DNA of 64,000 nucleotides from Cephalopachus bancanus (GCA_027257055.1 JAPVLO010000003.1:6823501-6887500), one strand, 5' to 3'; numbered from the stretch's first letter, positions 10,795-24,429 are shown. A program made the numbers and translations. The notes: generated from the sequence alone by a model not told the origin.

Positions 10795-12912
10795 ACTAGT
10801 TGGCTGCAAAATGCTGGCATATGAAAGACAGTGTGCAATTATCTAATTGTTATTTTTTTCTGTAAAATAAAAGGCACCGGTGGTTAAAAGTCATAATCAA
10901 TATATATTTATAAATGAAACTACTTGAGTCCTCAAGACCAACTATGACATCAAGTACTATATTACCCTATTAATCCTGCCTCTGTTATTTGTTCAAAATA
11001 AATTATGTCCGGATGTCAACTCAAATATCCAGTGACAGAATGTCAGGGACTTTAAGAGCACATTGCTTTGAGCAATGCATAGGTGGAATGTAGAATATGC
11101 TGTCACTTTCCACCCATATTCCCTCAGGACATGCCATTGTGAGGGCTTTTGAGCTTAATTTCCAACTGCCAGCATATGCTTTTGTTTTCCCGAAAAATTT
11201 CTGTGCCAGCTGAACCTGTTATGACAATGTGGTAAGAGGCCAGAAACACCAGTAATTTAATACCCCTTGAAAGCAATACTGTACTCATGAGTGGCTAATT
11301 AGAACTGAGGCACATATTCCCCAGTTCCTTGCCCCTGAGGTAAATAATTCAGAGGCACATGCCCTCCGGAAGGATTCATATAGTTACTCACAGTGGTATC
11401 ATGCTTTACAGAAGAAGTTATATTTGTTTAGTTCATTGAGTTAGCCTGAGGACCAAGAACAGTGCCTAACACATTATAATGACTATTTTATTCAATTAAT
11501 GTAAGTCCCTGGCATATTGAAGGTAGCATATGATCCATTTAATGAATTACTTATTTTCCATAAAACAACACATAAGTCACAAGACAATGGAATAATCTAA
11601 TTATATGTGCCTGAGAATTCTATTTAAATTATCTTGGTGGTGTTTTTGTTGCTTTGTGGGGGTACAGTCATGGACAATAAACACATCACTCTATAAATGA
11701 ATTACAGTAATTTTATCAACCAATGTTATGCTGAAGAACATACACATAGAGACAGTAGTTACTAGAGATATCACAATGAAACTTACAAATATTTTGGAGT
11801 TGCTATTATGTAAACTTACCTATTTATCCTTGCTTATCTGAGCATTGAATAGTGAAAGAGCCAGATTAAATTTTTACTGATTAGTTTTTGAAACCCAGTT
11901 TCTTAATGACAAAGGGACAGACTAAATTATTTATAAAGGTCTCTTATAGTTCTTTAAATAAAAGTCATAGTCAATTTCAATTAAATTAAATGCTAGAAGG
12001 AGTTCTAACTTAAAGTAGAACTAGTTTATCAGCAGCCTATATTTTCTCTTCCAACTTCTTTCCATAACTCTAATGACATGGGATAGGCAAAAAAAAACCC
12101 CAAAAATATCTACAAAGTCTTGATACTCATAAGCAAGATTAAAGAAAATCTAATTCCAGAATTTTTGAAGAACTCTTAAAAATAAGCAGATAAAACTGAA
12201 TTGAGAAAAAGATAGCACAAGCTTTCTTGCATGGCATCCGCAAGCTTCATCTCACAAAACAGAATTCTTGATAAAATACAGAAAAATATTTCATGCCCTA
12301 ACCACATCGTCCCCTGACTCTACACCTCAGTGTTTGGAAACAAATACACAAATAAACAAACAAGAATAGAAGACGTGGCAGTCTTGCCTTTTTTATGTAG
12401 GTACTGCTTTTGAAAAATTCAAATCTGTTGTTTTCTTATTTTCACAGTTCGTTTATTTTATAATTTTTAAAATTTACTTAGAACAATTTCTTCAAGGAAG
12501 ACAAATAGGTCATAATTACCCTACCTTAAGGGCATGATGAGACAGAGAAAAAACTAATAGTGTTACCTGTGGAGATGAGATTAATTAAATGATTTGAGAA
12601 CATATCATCAAATCCTGATGAAATTTGCCTTTGCAATATTTGACAATCTTTTCTACTCTACTCTTTCCCTTGACACAAGCTCTTGATCACCATAATTATT
12701 TCATCACATCCTCACCAGCTTTTCACTTTGGATCGTTTTTTTTCCTCAAAGACCTTCTGGAATGCAACTCTTAACAGGTATCTCCTTTGTTTAGAACCAT
12801 TCAATAGTTTTAGAAAGAATAAATAACCAAATAAATAAATGAAGACTTAAGGACTTATCATATCATGATTTTTTCCATTTCCTGTGTTCATCTTAACCAC
12901 ATACCAATAATC
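10795..12912. other. Unassigned interval
   Basis: No gene or named repeat recognised. The stretch 10980-11400 is less AT-rich and lacks repeat wording, so it is a possible unique or conserved segment. A-rich runs near 12090 and 12310 may be tails of old retroposons. Confidence 0.4.
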
Positions 12913-13207
12913 TTTTTTTTTTTTTTTTTTTTGAGTTGGAGTCTCACTCTGTCGCCCAGACTGGAGTGCAGTGGCCGCTCCTGGCCATCGCAGCCTCAAC
13001 CTGCTGGGCTCCGGCGATCCTTCCACCTCAATCTTCCGAGTAGCCGGAATTACAGGTGTGCGCTACCACGCCCGGCTAATTTTTTGATTTTATTGTAGAG
13101 ATGAGGTCTCGCCTGCCCAGGCGGGTCTCAAACCCATGGGCTCAGGCAATCCACTCACCTCAGCCTCCCAAAGGCGCAGGATTACAGGCTGAGCCACCGA
13201 GCCCGGC
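12913..13207 (-). mobile_element. Alu (derived, GGCAGGCGAG type)
   Basis: Reverse Alu with poly(T) at 12913. The linker on this strand reads TCTCGCCTGCCCAGG, the form shared with the copies at 20617 and 29851. Flanks cataccaataatc and catactgatattc form a degraded target-site duplication. Confidence 0.93.
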
Positions 13208-13501
13208 TCATACTGATATTCTTTAGGTACTCTCATCATGATATCTTCTCTTTTGTCTAATGTCACTGCATATTCATCGCTTATTTTATTTTATTCTATT
13301 TTATTTTATTTTAAGAAGTGAGGTACAGAGTTAGGTATACAAATGGTCATTGTGAAGGTAAAGTCTAGGCCTTACTTTGGTCCCACTTCACCTAGTTTGA
13401 CATCAGGTTCACTTATTAGTGAGGTGTGCCCTCCTCCCTCCCCTGGCAGTTTCCCACTACTGCTAATCCCTTTCTTATCGTCTTATGATAATTGTTCAGG
13501 A

Positions 13502-16500
13502 TCCGCTTTTGAGAGAGAACATGTGGTACTTAGTTCTTTGTTTCTGTGATAGATCACTCAGTATTATAGACTCTAAGTTCATCCAAGTTGCTGCAAAATC
13601 ATAATTTTGCCCTTCTTTATGGTTGCATAATATTCCATCATGTGTATGTACCACATTTTTAAAATTCAGTCCTCTTTTGATGGGCAGCATGACTGTTTTC
13701 ATGTTTTTTGCTATTTTGAATAATGCTGCAATAAACATGCCTGTGAAGGTATCTTTGTCATAGATAGAGTGATTTGAGGTCCCCTGGGTGTATTCCCAGA
13801 AAGGGGATTGTGGAGTTGTATGGAAGGTCAATTTTTAAATTGTTTAGGAATTGCCACACTGTTTTCCACAGAGGTGGTACTAGTTTACCCTCCCACCAAT
13901 GGTATAGAAGTGTTCCCTTTTCTCCGCATCCTCTCCAGCAGCTGTTGTTTTCTGAGTTAATGATGATGGCTATCCTGACGGGTTAGGTGGTATCTCAGCA
14001 TGTTTTTAATTTACATTTATTTGATGACTAGTGAGGATGAGAATTTATTCATATATCTGTTGACTGCTTGTGTCTACTCATATCTTTTGCCCACTTTTTA
14101 ATATGGCTATTTGTTTTTTTCTTTTCAGCACATTTGAGCTCCTTGTAGATCCTAGATATTAGGTCTTTGCCAGATATACAGTTGACAAATATACATATAT
14201 ATTTCCATTCTGTGGGCTGTCTCTCCACTCTCGATGGTTTATTTGGCTTTGCAGAAACTTTTCAACTTGATGAGACCCCACTTGTCTATCTTATGTCTCA
14301 TGGTGTGGACATATGGGGTTTTGATAAGGAATTGGTTGCCAGTTCCAATTTCCATAAGGATTTCTCCTGCATTTTCTAATTTTCTTATTGTTTGAGTTTT
14401 TACATTTTGGTCTTACATTCATTTAGAGTTGATTTTGTGTATGGTGATAGGTAGGTGTCTTGTTTTAAATCTTATGCATGTGGTCAGCCAGTTTCTCCAG
14501 CCCAATTTACTGAATAAGTTCACCACTCTCCAATGGTTATTAATGAAGGCTTTGTTGAATCTGAGTAGGTTGAGAAATTGAAGTTTTGCTTTCAGAATCT
14601 CTATCCTCTTCCATTGGTCTATATCCCTGTTCTTGTACCAATACTAGACTGTTTTGATTATTGTAGCCTTATAATAATGTTTAAAGTCTAGAAATATGAT
14701 CCCTCCCACTTTGTTTCTTTTACTGAGATTATTTTGGCTATTCGTTGTCATTTATGTTTCCATATGATTTGTATTGTTTCCAGGTCTGAGAAAAATGATG
14801 CTTGTAATTTAATAGGCATTGCATTAAATCTGTAGATTGCCTTGGGTAGGATGGACATCTTAATGTTGAGTGTTCCAGTCCATGAGGATTGAATATTTTT
14901 CCATTTGTTAGTATCAACTTTGATTTTTGAGTTGTGTTTTGTAGTTTTCATTGTAAAAACATTTCACCTCTCTGGTTAGGATGATGTCAAGTTATTTCTT
15001 TGTGTGTGTGTGACTATTATGAATGGGATTAAGCCTTTGGGGGGGGTTGTTTGTTTGTTGGCAGTGTATAGGAATGTGACTGTCTTTTGCATGTTTATTT
15101 TATACCCTAAGACTTTGAAAAATTCCTTTATCAGTGCAAGGAGGTTTTTGACAGATTCTCTTGAGTTTTCAAGGTATGGTATCATGTCATCTGCAAAGAA
15201 GCATAACTTAACTTCTTTTCATATTTGGATACTCCTGATTTGCTCTAGCTGAGACTTCCAATACTATGTAGAATAGGAGAGGTGAGAATGAGCAGCCTTG
15301 TCTTGTTCTGGATTTCAGGGAAAATGGTTCTAGTTTCTGTCTGTTTAGTAGTATGTTGGCTGTGGGGTTATTGTAGATGGCTCTTACTACTTTGAAGTAT
15401 GTTCCATCTATGCTTAGGTGTTCAAGGGTTTTTATCAAGAAGTGATGCTAGATTTTATTGAAAGCTTTTTACACATCTAATGACATAATCATTTTTATCT
15501 CGTTTTTATACCTGTTGATGCATTTAATTACATTTATGGTCTTGTGAATATTGAACCAGTCCTGTATCCCAGAAATGTAACCTACTTGATCATGGTGGAT
15601 GATTTTTGAGATGTGTTGCTGGATCTAGTTTGTTAGAATCTTGTCGAGAATTTTAGCATCTGTGTTCATCAAGGACATTGTCCTGTAGTTCTCTTTATTT
15701 TTTGTATCTTTACCCACCTTGTGATGTTAGCTTCATTAAATGATTTGGGGAGAATTCCATCTTTCTTGATTTCCTGAAATACTATCAACAGGATTTATAT
15801 CAGCTCCTCCTTGTATGTTTTGTAGAATTCTGCTGGAAAGCATCTGGTCCAGGTCTCTTTATTTTTGTAGGTTGTTTTCTTATGATGAAGTCAATTTCCT
15901 GGGTTGTTCCTGGTCTGTTTAGGGCCTGAATTTCTTCTTGTTTCAACCTTGGAAGGTTGTGTGATATCAGAAATCCTCCATTTCATTTAGGTTTTCAAGT
16001 TTGTTTCCATACAAGTGTACCTAGTAATCTCTGATAATCTTTTGTATTTTTTCAGGGGCAGTAGTGATTTGATCTTTTGCATTTCTGATTGTGTTTATGT
16101 AGGTGGTTTCTCTCTTTTTCTTGGTCAATATGACTAGGGGTCCATCAATCTTGTTTATCCTTTCAAAGAACCAGCTTTTTGTTTCATTGATTTTTTTCTA
16201 CTTGTTTTTGTTGTCTATGTCCTATATTTGGATTTTTACTTTGGTGATTTGGATTCTTCTGCTGAAGTTAATGTTTTGGTGGCCTTGCTTTTTCACCTCC
16301 CTTAGGTGATTTTTTAGGCTATTAACTTGCAATCATTCCATTTTCTTCATGTGTGTTTATAGAGATATGAATTCCCCTCTTAGTACTGCTTTTATGGCAT
16401 CCCAGAGATTTTCATTTCTTTCCAGGAATATTTTAATTTCTGTTTTAATTTCAATGTTGACCCAGAAGTTGTTCAGCATCATGCTATTTGGTGTCCATGT

Positions 16501-17246
16501 CTTTGTAGTTTTGGGAGAACTTTGTTGGGGTTGATATTTATTTTTATTCCACTGTGGTCTGAGTAGGTGCATGACAGTATTTCAGTCTCATGAAATTTGT
16601 TTTTGCTTGATTTATGGCTAAAGATATGGCTGATCTTAGAGTACATTCCATGTGATGATGAGTAGAATGTATATTTCATGGTTTTCAAGTTAAGTGTTCT
16701 GTAGGTATCTATTAAGTGCATTTGGTCAAGCATCAAGTTGAAGTTCCAGATCTCCTTGTTGACTTTTTGCCTTGATTATCTGTCTAGGGTTGTTAGTGGA
16801 GTATTTAAGTCCCCAGTTGTGATAGTGTTAGAGTGAATATCTTTTTTTAGTTTTCCTACAAACTGCTTTATGAAAGTTGGTGCTCCTATGTTGGGTGCAT
16901 ATATGTTTAGGATGGATATTTCTTGTTGATGGATTGAACCATTTATCATTTTGTAGTGATTTGCTGTATCCTTTTAAATTTTTGATAGCTTAAAAGTTAT
17001 TTTGTCTGATAATAAGATCACAATTCCTGCTTTCTTTTGTGTTCCATTTGCTTGAAAATTTGTTTACGTCTTCTTACTTTGAGTCCATGTGTCCCTTTGC
17101 ATGAGTTGAGTCTCTTGGAGACAACATATTTTTGCATCATGTTTTTTTTTTTTAATCCAGTTTGCTATTTTATATATTTTCAGTGGTGCCTTTAGTCCAT
17201 TCACATTCAGGTTAATTATTGAGATGTGGGAGTTTATCCCTGTCAT
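13502..17246 (-). pseudogene. L1 ORF2 remnant (endonuclease, reverse transcriptase)
   Basis: About 3.74 kb, close to the 1,275-codon usual size. The start at 17246 gives MTGINSHISIINLNVNGLKA, the normal ORF2 beginning with the endonuclease Asn, followed by CCLQETQL with the catalytic Glu. The RT box FADD is intact at 15186-15197 ([12 protein letters not shown]). The C-terminus, 13831 down to 13502, has TFTGMFIAALFKIAKN and WMNLESIILSDLSQKQ. Many stops and frameshifts separate these, so no full protein can be made. The products would be the L1 nicking endonuclease and reverse transcriptase. Confidence 0.88.
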
Positions 17247-17328
17247 GCTGTTCTTATAGTCTGTTGCTGCTGTTTGGTTGCTTGTTTGTTGGATTTCTTT
17301 TCATTTGGGGATTGATTTACTTGTGTTT

Positions 17329-18300
17329 TCAATCTTTTTTCTGCATTCTTGGGAAGGAAATGCTTATTCTTTTTTTCCTTTCTTCTAATACTTTCTTAAG
17401 TGTTTCTTTTAGAGCTGGTCTGGAGGCAGTGTAAACTCTTAGGGATTGAATGTGTGGGAAGGATTTTACATCTCCATCACTGATGCAGCTTAGCTTAGCT
17501 GGGTGAAATTGTTTATCTTTGTGAACTTTGAAAAATGGACTCCAGTCTTGTTTATGCTGCAGTGTTTTTATAGATAAGTCTGCTGCTTTTCTAATTGATC
17601 TTTCCTGGTAAGTAGTCTGACCTTTCTCTCTTGCTGCCTTTAGAACTTTTTCTTTTATACCTACTTCAAGTAAATGAATTACAAAGTGTCTACAAGTTGG
17701 TCTTCTCATTTTATGTCTTGCATGGGTTCTCTGAATCTCTTGTGTTTGAATGGTCACATCTCTGATGAGATGAGGGAAGTTTTCTTGTATAATTTCAAGG
17801 GATGTTTTTTCCATGGTGGTCTCTGTCACTCTATCTCAGGGATTCCAATTATTCTCAGGGTAGGCCTCTTGATGTAATCGTACATCACTTGGAGGCTTTG
17901 TTCCATCTTTTTAAGCTTTCTTTCTATGTTTCTAAGTTTGTGTTGGTTCCATATTTTGGTCTTCATGCTCTGAGACTCTTTCTTCTGCTCGTTTAATTCT
18001 GCTTTCCATGTTTATCAGCTTGTTATTTATTTCATTTACTGTATTTTTATAGCCATCATATCAGTTATCAACTCCTTCATCCTTTCTGCTTGTCTATCCT
18101 CATTTCTATTTATTCTCTCTATTAATATCTTGATATCTGGGTTTGTGGTTTGAGACCATTCATTCAGGGAGCACTTCATTGTTTGAGTTCTGAAGTCTGT
18201 ATTCTCAGATGCTGTCTTACCAGGGGTCTGCAAGAGACCTATGTTCTTCTGCTATTTTTCATTTGTGAAAGTTTCCTCCCCATTTGTTCCTTCTTCTTTA
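17329..18300 (-). pseudogene. L1 ORF1 remnant (RNA-binding protein)
   Basis: The C-terminal half is open for 166 codons (17829 to 17329), with IIQENFPHLIRD, IQRTHARHKMRRPTCRHFVI, EKVLKAAREKGQTTYQ, ADLSIKTLQHKQDW and PAKLSCISDGDVKSFP. These are the RRM and C-terminal domain blocks of L1 ORF1p. Upstream, 18233-18036 and the text to 17830 hold coiled-coil sequence (IERINRNEDRQAERMKEL), with at least one frameshift and a stop near 17900. The longest recognisable transposon frame in the window. Confidence 0.88.
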
Positions 18301-19689
18301 ATTCTGTTGTTCAGTAATGGAGGAATAGCTTTCACTTGTGTTTGCTCAATCCCCTATTCTTCCTTATGTAGATTCTCTACATTTGTTCAATTTTGAAGCT
18401 GGACTGGAGATGGAGGACTGTGCTTTTTGCAGTTTTGAGTTTGATGTAGGGGCTATGGTTTAGATGCTATATGCAGGTCACAGTATCTGCTGACTGGTGT
18501 TTGGGTCCCTGGAACTCACGTCCCACCACTTCACAATCTGTCCATGGGGAGAGGGGTGTATGATTGCCCCCAAAAGCAAAAAGAGGTAAAAGAAAAAGAA
18601 TGGAAGAAGAAAGGAGGGAGACTAAAGGAAGATGAAGAGAGAGAAGAAGAAGGAATAGAGATAAACACCATCCAACAAATAAACAAAGAAACACTCAAAA
18701 ACATAAAAACAAGCAAACAGGCAATCATAAAAACAATAAAAAAAAAACCCTGTTGATGTTCTTGACCTCAAAATTATTCGTACATAAACAGAAAATTTAG
18801 AAAACAACAACGAAATAACAAAAACAAAGCAAGTACAAAAATGTAAACAGAAGCAGAAAGGAGGAAAAAAAGAGCCTTCTCTGTGGCCGTTCCTGGAACT
18901 TTATGTTCCTTTCTCAATCACTGCCACCTCTTTTGGCTACCACCATGTTAGGGAGCAGTTCCAGTTTCCAGCCCATCCCCTCTGCTCTCAGTTCAGGCTG
19001 ATCTGGTTGCTGTCAGCTTGGGTCAGAAGCCTCACAGATTGCTGTGGGAGGAGGGTGAATCAGATCCTGACTCATCTAACATGTCTGCTGCTGTTGTGTC
19101 TAGTCTCCCACTCAAATCAGAAGTGTCTGTGCCTGGTTCGGTGAGGGGGAGGGGCGTCTGTCTTTTTGTGTCTGATGGTCGATCCCAGAGGGGTGCAGTA
19201 ATAGCCTTTGGGTTTCAGATTGGAGACTGGACAGAGCTGAATAGAGCAACACAGGTGTCTGCCCAGTCCCAGGACATAGAAAATGGTGGTGGCCAGTGTC
19301 TCCTCACTGGCAGAGGGGCTGAGTTACAGATTTTCTCATTTCACCTTCTCCACTGTTCCTTCTGCTAGCACCTGGCCTGCTGCCACAGGTGGTGGCATGG
19401 GCCAGGTGCCAGAATGGCAGACAGTCCTGCACACCAGGGACTCTGATCTCAGGGCAGTGGTGGGTTGCAGTCAACTCTAGAGAAGATCCCTGGGTGTTTG
19501 AACCCGAGTCTCCCCTCAGATGGGATTTCGCTCGCCCACATTGGCACATACCCACTCATGCAGACAATCTTTATGGACATTTGCTTTTGCAAAGACTCTC
19601 ACACTCTGACCAGTTCCATCACCATCTTATACATCTACCTCTCACTGCTTCTTAAGATAATTTTCCCTCTGATATTTTCTTTAGTTAAA

Positions 19690-19975
19690 TGATATATTAT
19701 TCCTTGAAACTGTGTGTCAAAAGTCACTTCCTTGGAAAAGATTTTCTTGCCTACTAAAACATGACAAACATTTGTATTATTTTATTTTTAAAATGCTTAT
19801 GACATTTTCAATTATGGTTCTGTGATTGTTTGATTATTGTATTTTCTCTGCTCCCTTGAACACATACCCCAAGAGAACAGAGACATTGTGGGTTTCATTC
19901 ACTATTTTATCTTCTGCAATTAATGTCTGGCACTGGGCAGATACCAAATACATATATGTTGCTTGAATGATGGAA
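19690..19975 (+). mobile_element. L2 3' end
   Basis: Diverged LINE2 tail: aaaagtcacttccttggaaaag, later ccaagagaacagagacattgtggg, tgtctggcactgggcaga and an ending tgttgcttgaatgatggaa. This follows the order of the L2 3' consensus (aggcctt..., ctccatgagggcaggga..., tgcctggcacatag..., tgttgaatgaatga). No coding capacity. Confidence 0.7.
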
Positions 19976-20616
19976 GTTATAGGAGAAGATAATAGATTAG
20001 TGAAATAAATTTTTTTTAGGTAAAACTCTGCTAGGAAAATTAGAATTATACTTCAGTTACAGTTATAAGTCAGAAAAAGTGAATTATCATTTCAGAAATG
20101 TAGATAATACAGAGACAATGGAAGTTTCAAATATGGTATCAAAGGCTTCTAATTATATATCGCTTATTCAGAGGAACTTAATGATCATGATAAAAGTCTA
20201 GGAAATGCTATCATAGAATTATATTTTGAAAGAACTAAATTTTAACACATCAGTAAAAATCATACAAACAAAAACATTATAAGATCAAGTATAAAATAAA
20301 GTGAAAATATGTTTTAATAGAATAAATTTTAAAATAATTTTTGTCCATTAAACATGAACAAAAAACTGTTTGGGTAGATCCAATTCAGTTACAAATATGA
20401 AGGTTGAAAATAAAAATTTAGGGTAGGAAGGTACAAATAATGAATAAGCTAAGGAAGATAACATGAAAATAAACACATAAGAGCACATGTAATGGGAATA
20501 CAATAAAATATACTTCCAAGCAAGGAAGAGGAAACCGATGGTCACCAACAATTTATACTGTTTGGAGTACATAAATAAAACAAATTATGAAAAATATACT
20601 TATTAGAAAATAGTTA
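19976..20616. other. Unassigned AT-rich interval
   Basis: No gene or named repeat recognised. Confidence 0.5.
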
Positions 20617-20904
20617 GCTGGGCTCGGTGGCTCAGCCTGTAATCCTGCGCCTTTGGGAGGCTGAGGTGAGTGGATTGCCTGAGCCCGCGGGTTCAAGACC
20701 CACCTGGGCAGGCGAGACCTCATCTCTACAATAAATCAAAAAATTAGCCAGGCTTGGTAGCACTCGCCTGTAGTTCCAGCTACTTGGAAGGCTGAGGCGG
20801 AAGGATCGCTGGAACCCAGCAGGTCGAGGCTGCGGTGGCCGGGAGCGGCCACTGCACTCCAGTCTGGGCGACAGAGTGAGACTCCGACTCAAAAAAAAAA
20901 AAAA
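20617..20904 (+). mobile_element. Alu (derived, GGCAGGCGAG type)
   Basis: Forward Alu with a clean A tail. Target-site duplication gaaaatagtt at both sides (left ends at 20615, right 20905-20914). The antisense strand carries a 110-codon open frame, typical of Alu. Confidence 0.96.
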
Positions 20905-20914
20905 GAAAATAGTT

Positions 20915-22095
20915 GCAGAATTATTCTGTGGAAGTGATTTCATTATCCTGGAGATTTGTGTCAAAACTGTGAAGGATCTGAGATTTTACTGGGTTACTCA
21001 CACAGTTCCATAGAACTTTGTATTTATGTAACAACATGCACCATGAGCTTTATGTTTGTATCAGTTCCTCTTACTTTCAAATCCCACAAGTGTGGTGTAG
21101 AGTGGCCCAGATGAATGCTGCACACAAAGCGAATTGTGACACTATTGAGTCAAAGCTTATGAAAGGAAGCTGGTAGCAAACCTCCTCAATCTTTGCTAGA
21201 AAGAGGCAATATCTTTGTTATCTTGGAAAATAACCAAGACTGCCTTATGCTCTGAAAGGAGGCACTATCTCTATATTAAAAGGATGTTACCTATACAGGT
21301 ATCTTGTAAAAATACTATGCTAAAAATAGCTGTAATGTCTCTGCTCCAAAGATGTTCAGTAACCCAAAGCCTCTAAGAAGAATTGGATAATAATAAAAAC
21401 AAAAATATAAAATATGAAAAATTTTTCATGTACAGGATAAAAACACTTAATAATAAAAATATTTATCTCATTTATAAATCGGAAGGCTCAATATTGTCAA
21501 CCACATTCTATTGATTATTATAATATGTGTGTCTGTGTGTATATGCATCTATTTAATCATCTATCATTATCATCTACATATATAAATGGGAATCTATAGT
21601 GTAAACCAAAAGAGAATGACAGTTATTGAACTTTAATAATTTAAAATGTCTTCTAATTTCACCTTCAAACTTTTGTATTTAAAGAAATAAACCGAAAGAT
21701 GTAATATTTTATTAATTAAAAATATTATCATCAAAACTAAGAATATACAAATGAGACATACTTCAATACTGCAGGATAACGTGTTAATTTTCTTAATAAT
21801 GTATTATTATAAACCAGTTAAAAATGTTAATCTCTAATAAGAAAATCAGTAAAAACATAAAACAATGAGTTACTTAATAAAAAGATAGAGTGGATTAAAA
21901 TAAATAAATAATATTTAATGTATCTATTAAGCAGACATAAAAATTATATGTTATTTTTTACACTATAAATTTAGTAAAGATTTAAAGACCCAAGAAAACT
22001 CATATTAAGAAAAGAATATGTAACTATTTTGTGTTGGATCCAATTATAAATTAATCAAAACTTTAGGGAGAAATTGTTAAAATATATATGAATAT
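20915..22095. other. Unassigned interval
   Basis: No gene seen. 21060-21370 is less AT-rich and may be an old LTR, but I could not match it. Confidence 0.4.
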
Positions 22096-24420
22096 ATACA
22101 GTTATATAGAGCTGTATAATACATTTCATCATTCAGGGGCAGTTTAACTAGGCAGCTCTGGCTCAAGGTCTCACATAAAGTTATAATCATGTCAGCCAGG
22201 GCTGTAGTAGTCTGACTGGGGTTGAAGGATTCACTTCTTAGGTGGCTTATTCACATAACTTGAAAATTGGTACTAAAAGTTTATTTGTATCAACCTGGGC
22301 CTTTCTATATGGCTGCTTGAGAGTCATCTAGGCATGGTGGCTGTCTTGTCTTGGTCTGAGCTAGCAAGAGACCAACACTGAAACTTTTAAGTCTTTTTTA
22401 TGATCTAGCCACAAAAGTTATATACCATCAGTTTGGCATTGTCTTCTTGGTCACACAGGTTAGCCCAATTTAATACTGGAGAGTACTCCATAGGAGCATG
22501 AACACTACAAAATAAGCATGATTAAGAGGCATCTTGAAAGGCTGTCATCATAGTTTCCCTCTGTCCTCAATAACCATGTTCTCTCCCAAACAAAAATTAC
22601 ACTGCACCTACTCTTCAAGGCCTACAAGTGTCTCAGCCAACAACAAAATAAGCATGAAATCCAGAATTTTATTATCTAAATCAGATTTAAATTTGGGTAA
22701 GACTTCTAGGGTATAGTTCTTCAATTATAATTATTGATCTAAATACCTACGATTCAAACATAAGCAGTTGCTTCTTATAAATCCAGCATACATTGTTGAA
22801 ACAGGCTAGGATAACCACTATAAACAATCCTGTTCAAAATGGGGGGGAGATGAAGGCACTTAGGAATTACTTCTTCACAATATTTTTGAAAACCAAAAGG
22901 GAACATAAAGGCAGTTTTTTGATGAGGTTTCAAAGGCTGGCATATTGCTACTTGGTTTTACCTTTTGAGTGCATTTTCCTTTGCCAAAAAGGATTTTCTC
23001 TGTTTATAGCCGAATAGATTTTTTAGCCCGTATTCTGTCTTTGGAAGTTCAGATGTTTAAAGGACTCTTGACTTTTTACTCTCTATATGCCTTTCAGTGC
23101 AAACTGTTGGTATGTCTGATAGTATACTTCTCTTAAAAACTTTGAGTCTTCTATGGATTTTAATTAATCCATTAGAAAAAAAAAAAACCACATCAATAAA
23201 TCCCATTATGATAACCCCTTGTTCACTTTGAGCTTTTTCTGAGAGAGCCAAAGGACAATTCCCTCATGATTCTGAAGGGACCTGTTATTTGACTCAACAA
23301 TTCTCTGAAGCATTCTAAGTCCTCAACAAAGAATTTTATTGTCACACCTACATTTATTTAAGCCTATGTTTTCCTCAGAGTGCTTTGGATTTAATATTTC
23401 TCAATAGACCATTTCTTAATTTTTGCATTATTTGTCTTTGGAAGAAGCTGGGAATAAATCCTGTCTTCTTGACACTTAACAGTTGTTTTTGTAGCTTCTC
23501 TTTCTCCTATGTGCATTGTTTTCTACAAGTAGTAAGAAGTTGCCAGTCAGAATTTTGACATTCTGCCAAGAAATACCCTTATCTTAATCACTCAGTTCAT
23601 CATGTGTTTTTTTACCTTCCACGCTACAAAACACAGTATTGCTATATACAATTACATCACGGGAATCCTCCTTGCTTAAATTCCCAATAACATTTTATTT
23701 ATTTATTTACATACTTTTCTTTAAATTCTCACAGACAGCCTTCTTAAGAGGAAAACGTACACAGCAATCTCTTCATGGATGTTTATAACTTTTCTAACAT
23801 TCTCCTTATGCCTTTCTAGCTTAATTTAAAATATCTAGCCCCAAGTCACTCCATGTTTATAGGTTTTCTATGACAGAATCCTACCTTAAGTTATCGAAAA
23901 CTATAACAGATACATATTTCTGTGTAACAAATTTCAATAAAATAGAATTTCTTCACTACAATAGTAACCCTCATATTATCTCTCACAGCTTATGTAAGTC
24001 ACAAACATCAGAGCTGCTTGACTGGTAGTTTGGACTCCAGGTTGCTCAGGCTGTCTTCACACATCAACCAGGGCTAAAGTCATCTGAAAGTGTGACTGAG
24101 GTTAGTGAATCTACTTCTAAGGTGGTACAGATGCATGGCTGGCAACTTGGTGTTGGTAAGTTGGTTCCTTTCCATGTGGATCTCTTCAAAAGAATGCTTG
24201 TCCACATTATATAGCAGATTGCTATCCTCAGAGCAATGCAACTAAGAAAACATGGTAGAACATACAATATTTTTTATGATCTATCTGCTGAAGTCCAACA
24301 CTGTCACTGCAGTAGCTTACTGGTGACACAGATCGGCCTTATTTAACATGAGGATAGACTAAACAAGAGCATGTAAATAGGAAGCAGGGTTCATTGGAGA
24401 TAATGTTGAAGGCTGCCGAC
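22096..24420 (-). mobile_element. MLT1-type MaLR element with two LTRs
   Basis: Two related LTRs in the same (minus) orientation, at about 22096-22550 and 23903-24420, flank about 1.35 kb of internal sequence. Shared wording: ctctggctcaaggtctcac at the start of the left copy and tctctcacagcttatg in the right; cagccagggctgtag / caaccagggctaaag; gtctttttatgatcta in both; ggtcacacaggttagccc / ggtgacacagatcggcc; and endings with gccatctt...gctg (ggcatcttgaaaggctgtc / agataatgttgaaggctgc). The order matches an MLT1 LTR read in reverse. The internal part has no usable frame. MaLR elements are non-autonomous ERVL relatives. Confidence 0.72.
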
Positions 24421-24429
24421 TACAATATA

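Larger units (their letters stand above)
13285..19545 (-). mobile_element. Nearly full-length L1, reverse
   Basis: About 6.26 kb. By coordinate it has a (TTTTA)n tail at 13286-13314, the 3' UTR to about 13500, ORF2 remnant 13502-17246, a short spacer, ORF1 remnant to about 18300, then a T-rich (on the L1 sense strand) stretch and a GC-richer 5' UTR that runs to roughly 19545. The 5' boundary is uncertain and no convincing target-site duplication was found. The 3' UTR has a single copy of the ctgccaggggagggagg unit. It is not interrupted by any other element, so it is probably among the younger L1s here, but both frames are broken. Confidence 0.85.

Noticed and set aside
18544..18756. 70-codon lysine/glutamate-rich frame on the plus strand
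   Set aside because: It is the complement of the T/C-rich stretch between the 5' UTR and ORF1 of the reverse L1; purine bias gives the lysine and glutamate.
19018..19368. 116-codon frame and overlapping frames at 19.0-19.7 kb
   Set aside because: GC-richer L1 5' UTR and its flank give several overlapping frames by chance; none has a motif.
13285..19545. Active L1
   Set aside because: Although the FADD box and the endonuclease start are intact, ORF1 and ORF2 contain several stops and frameshifts.
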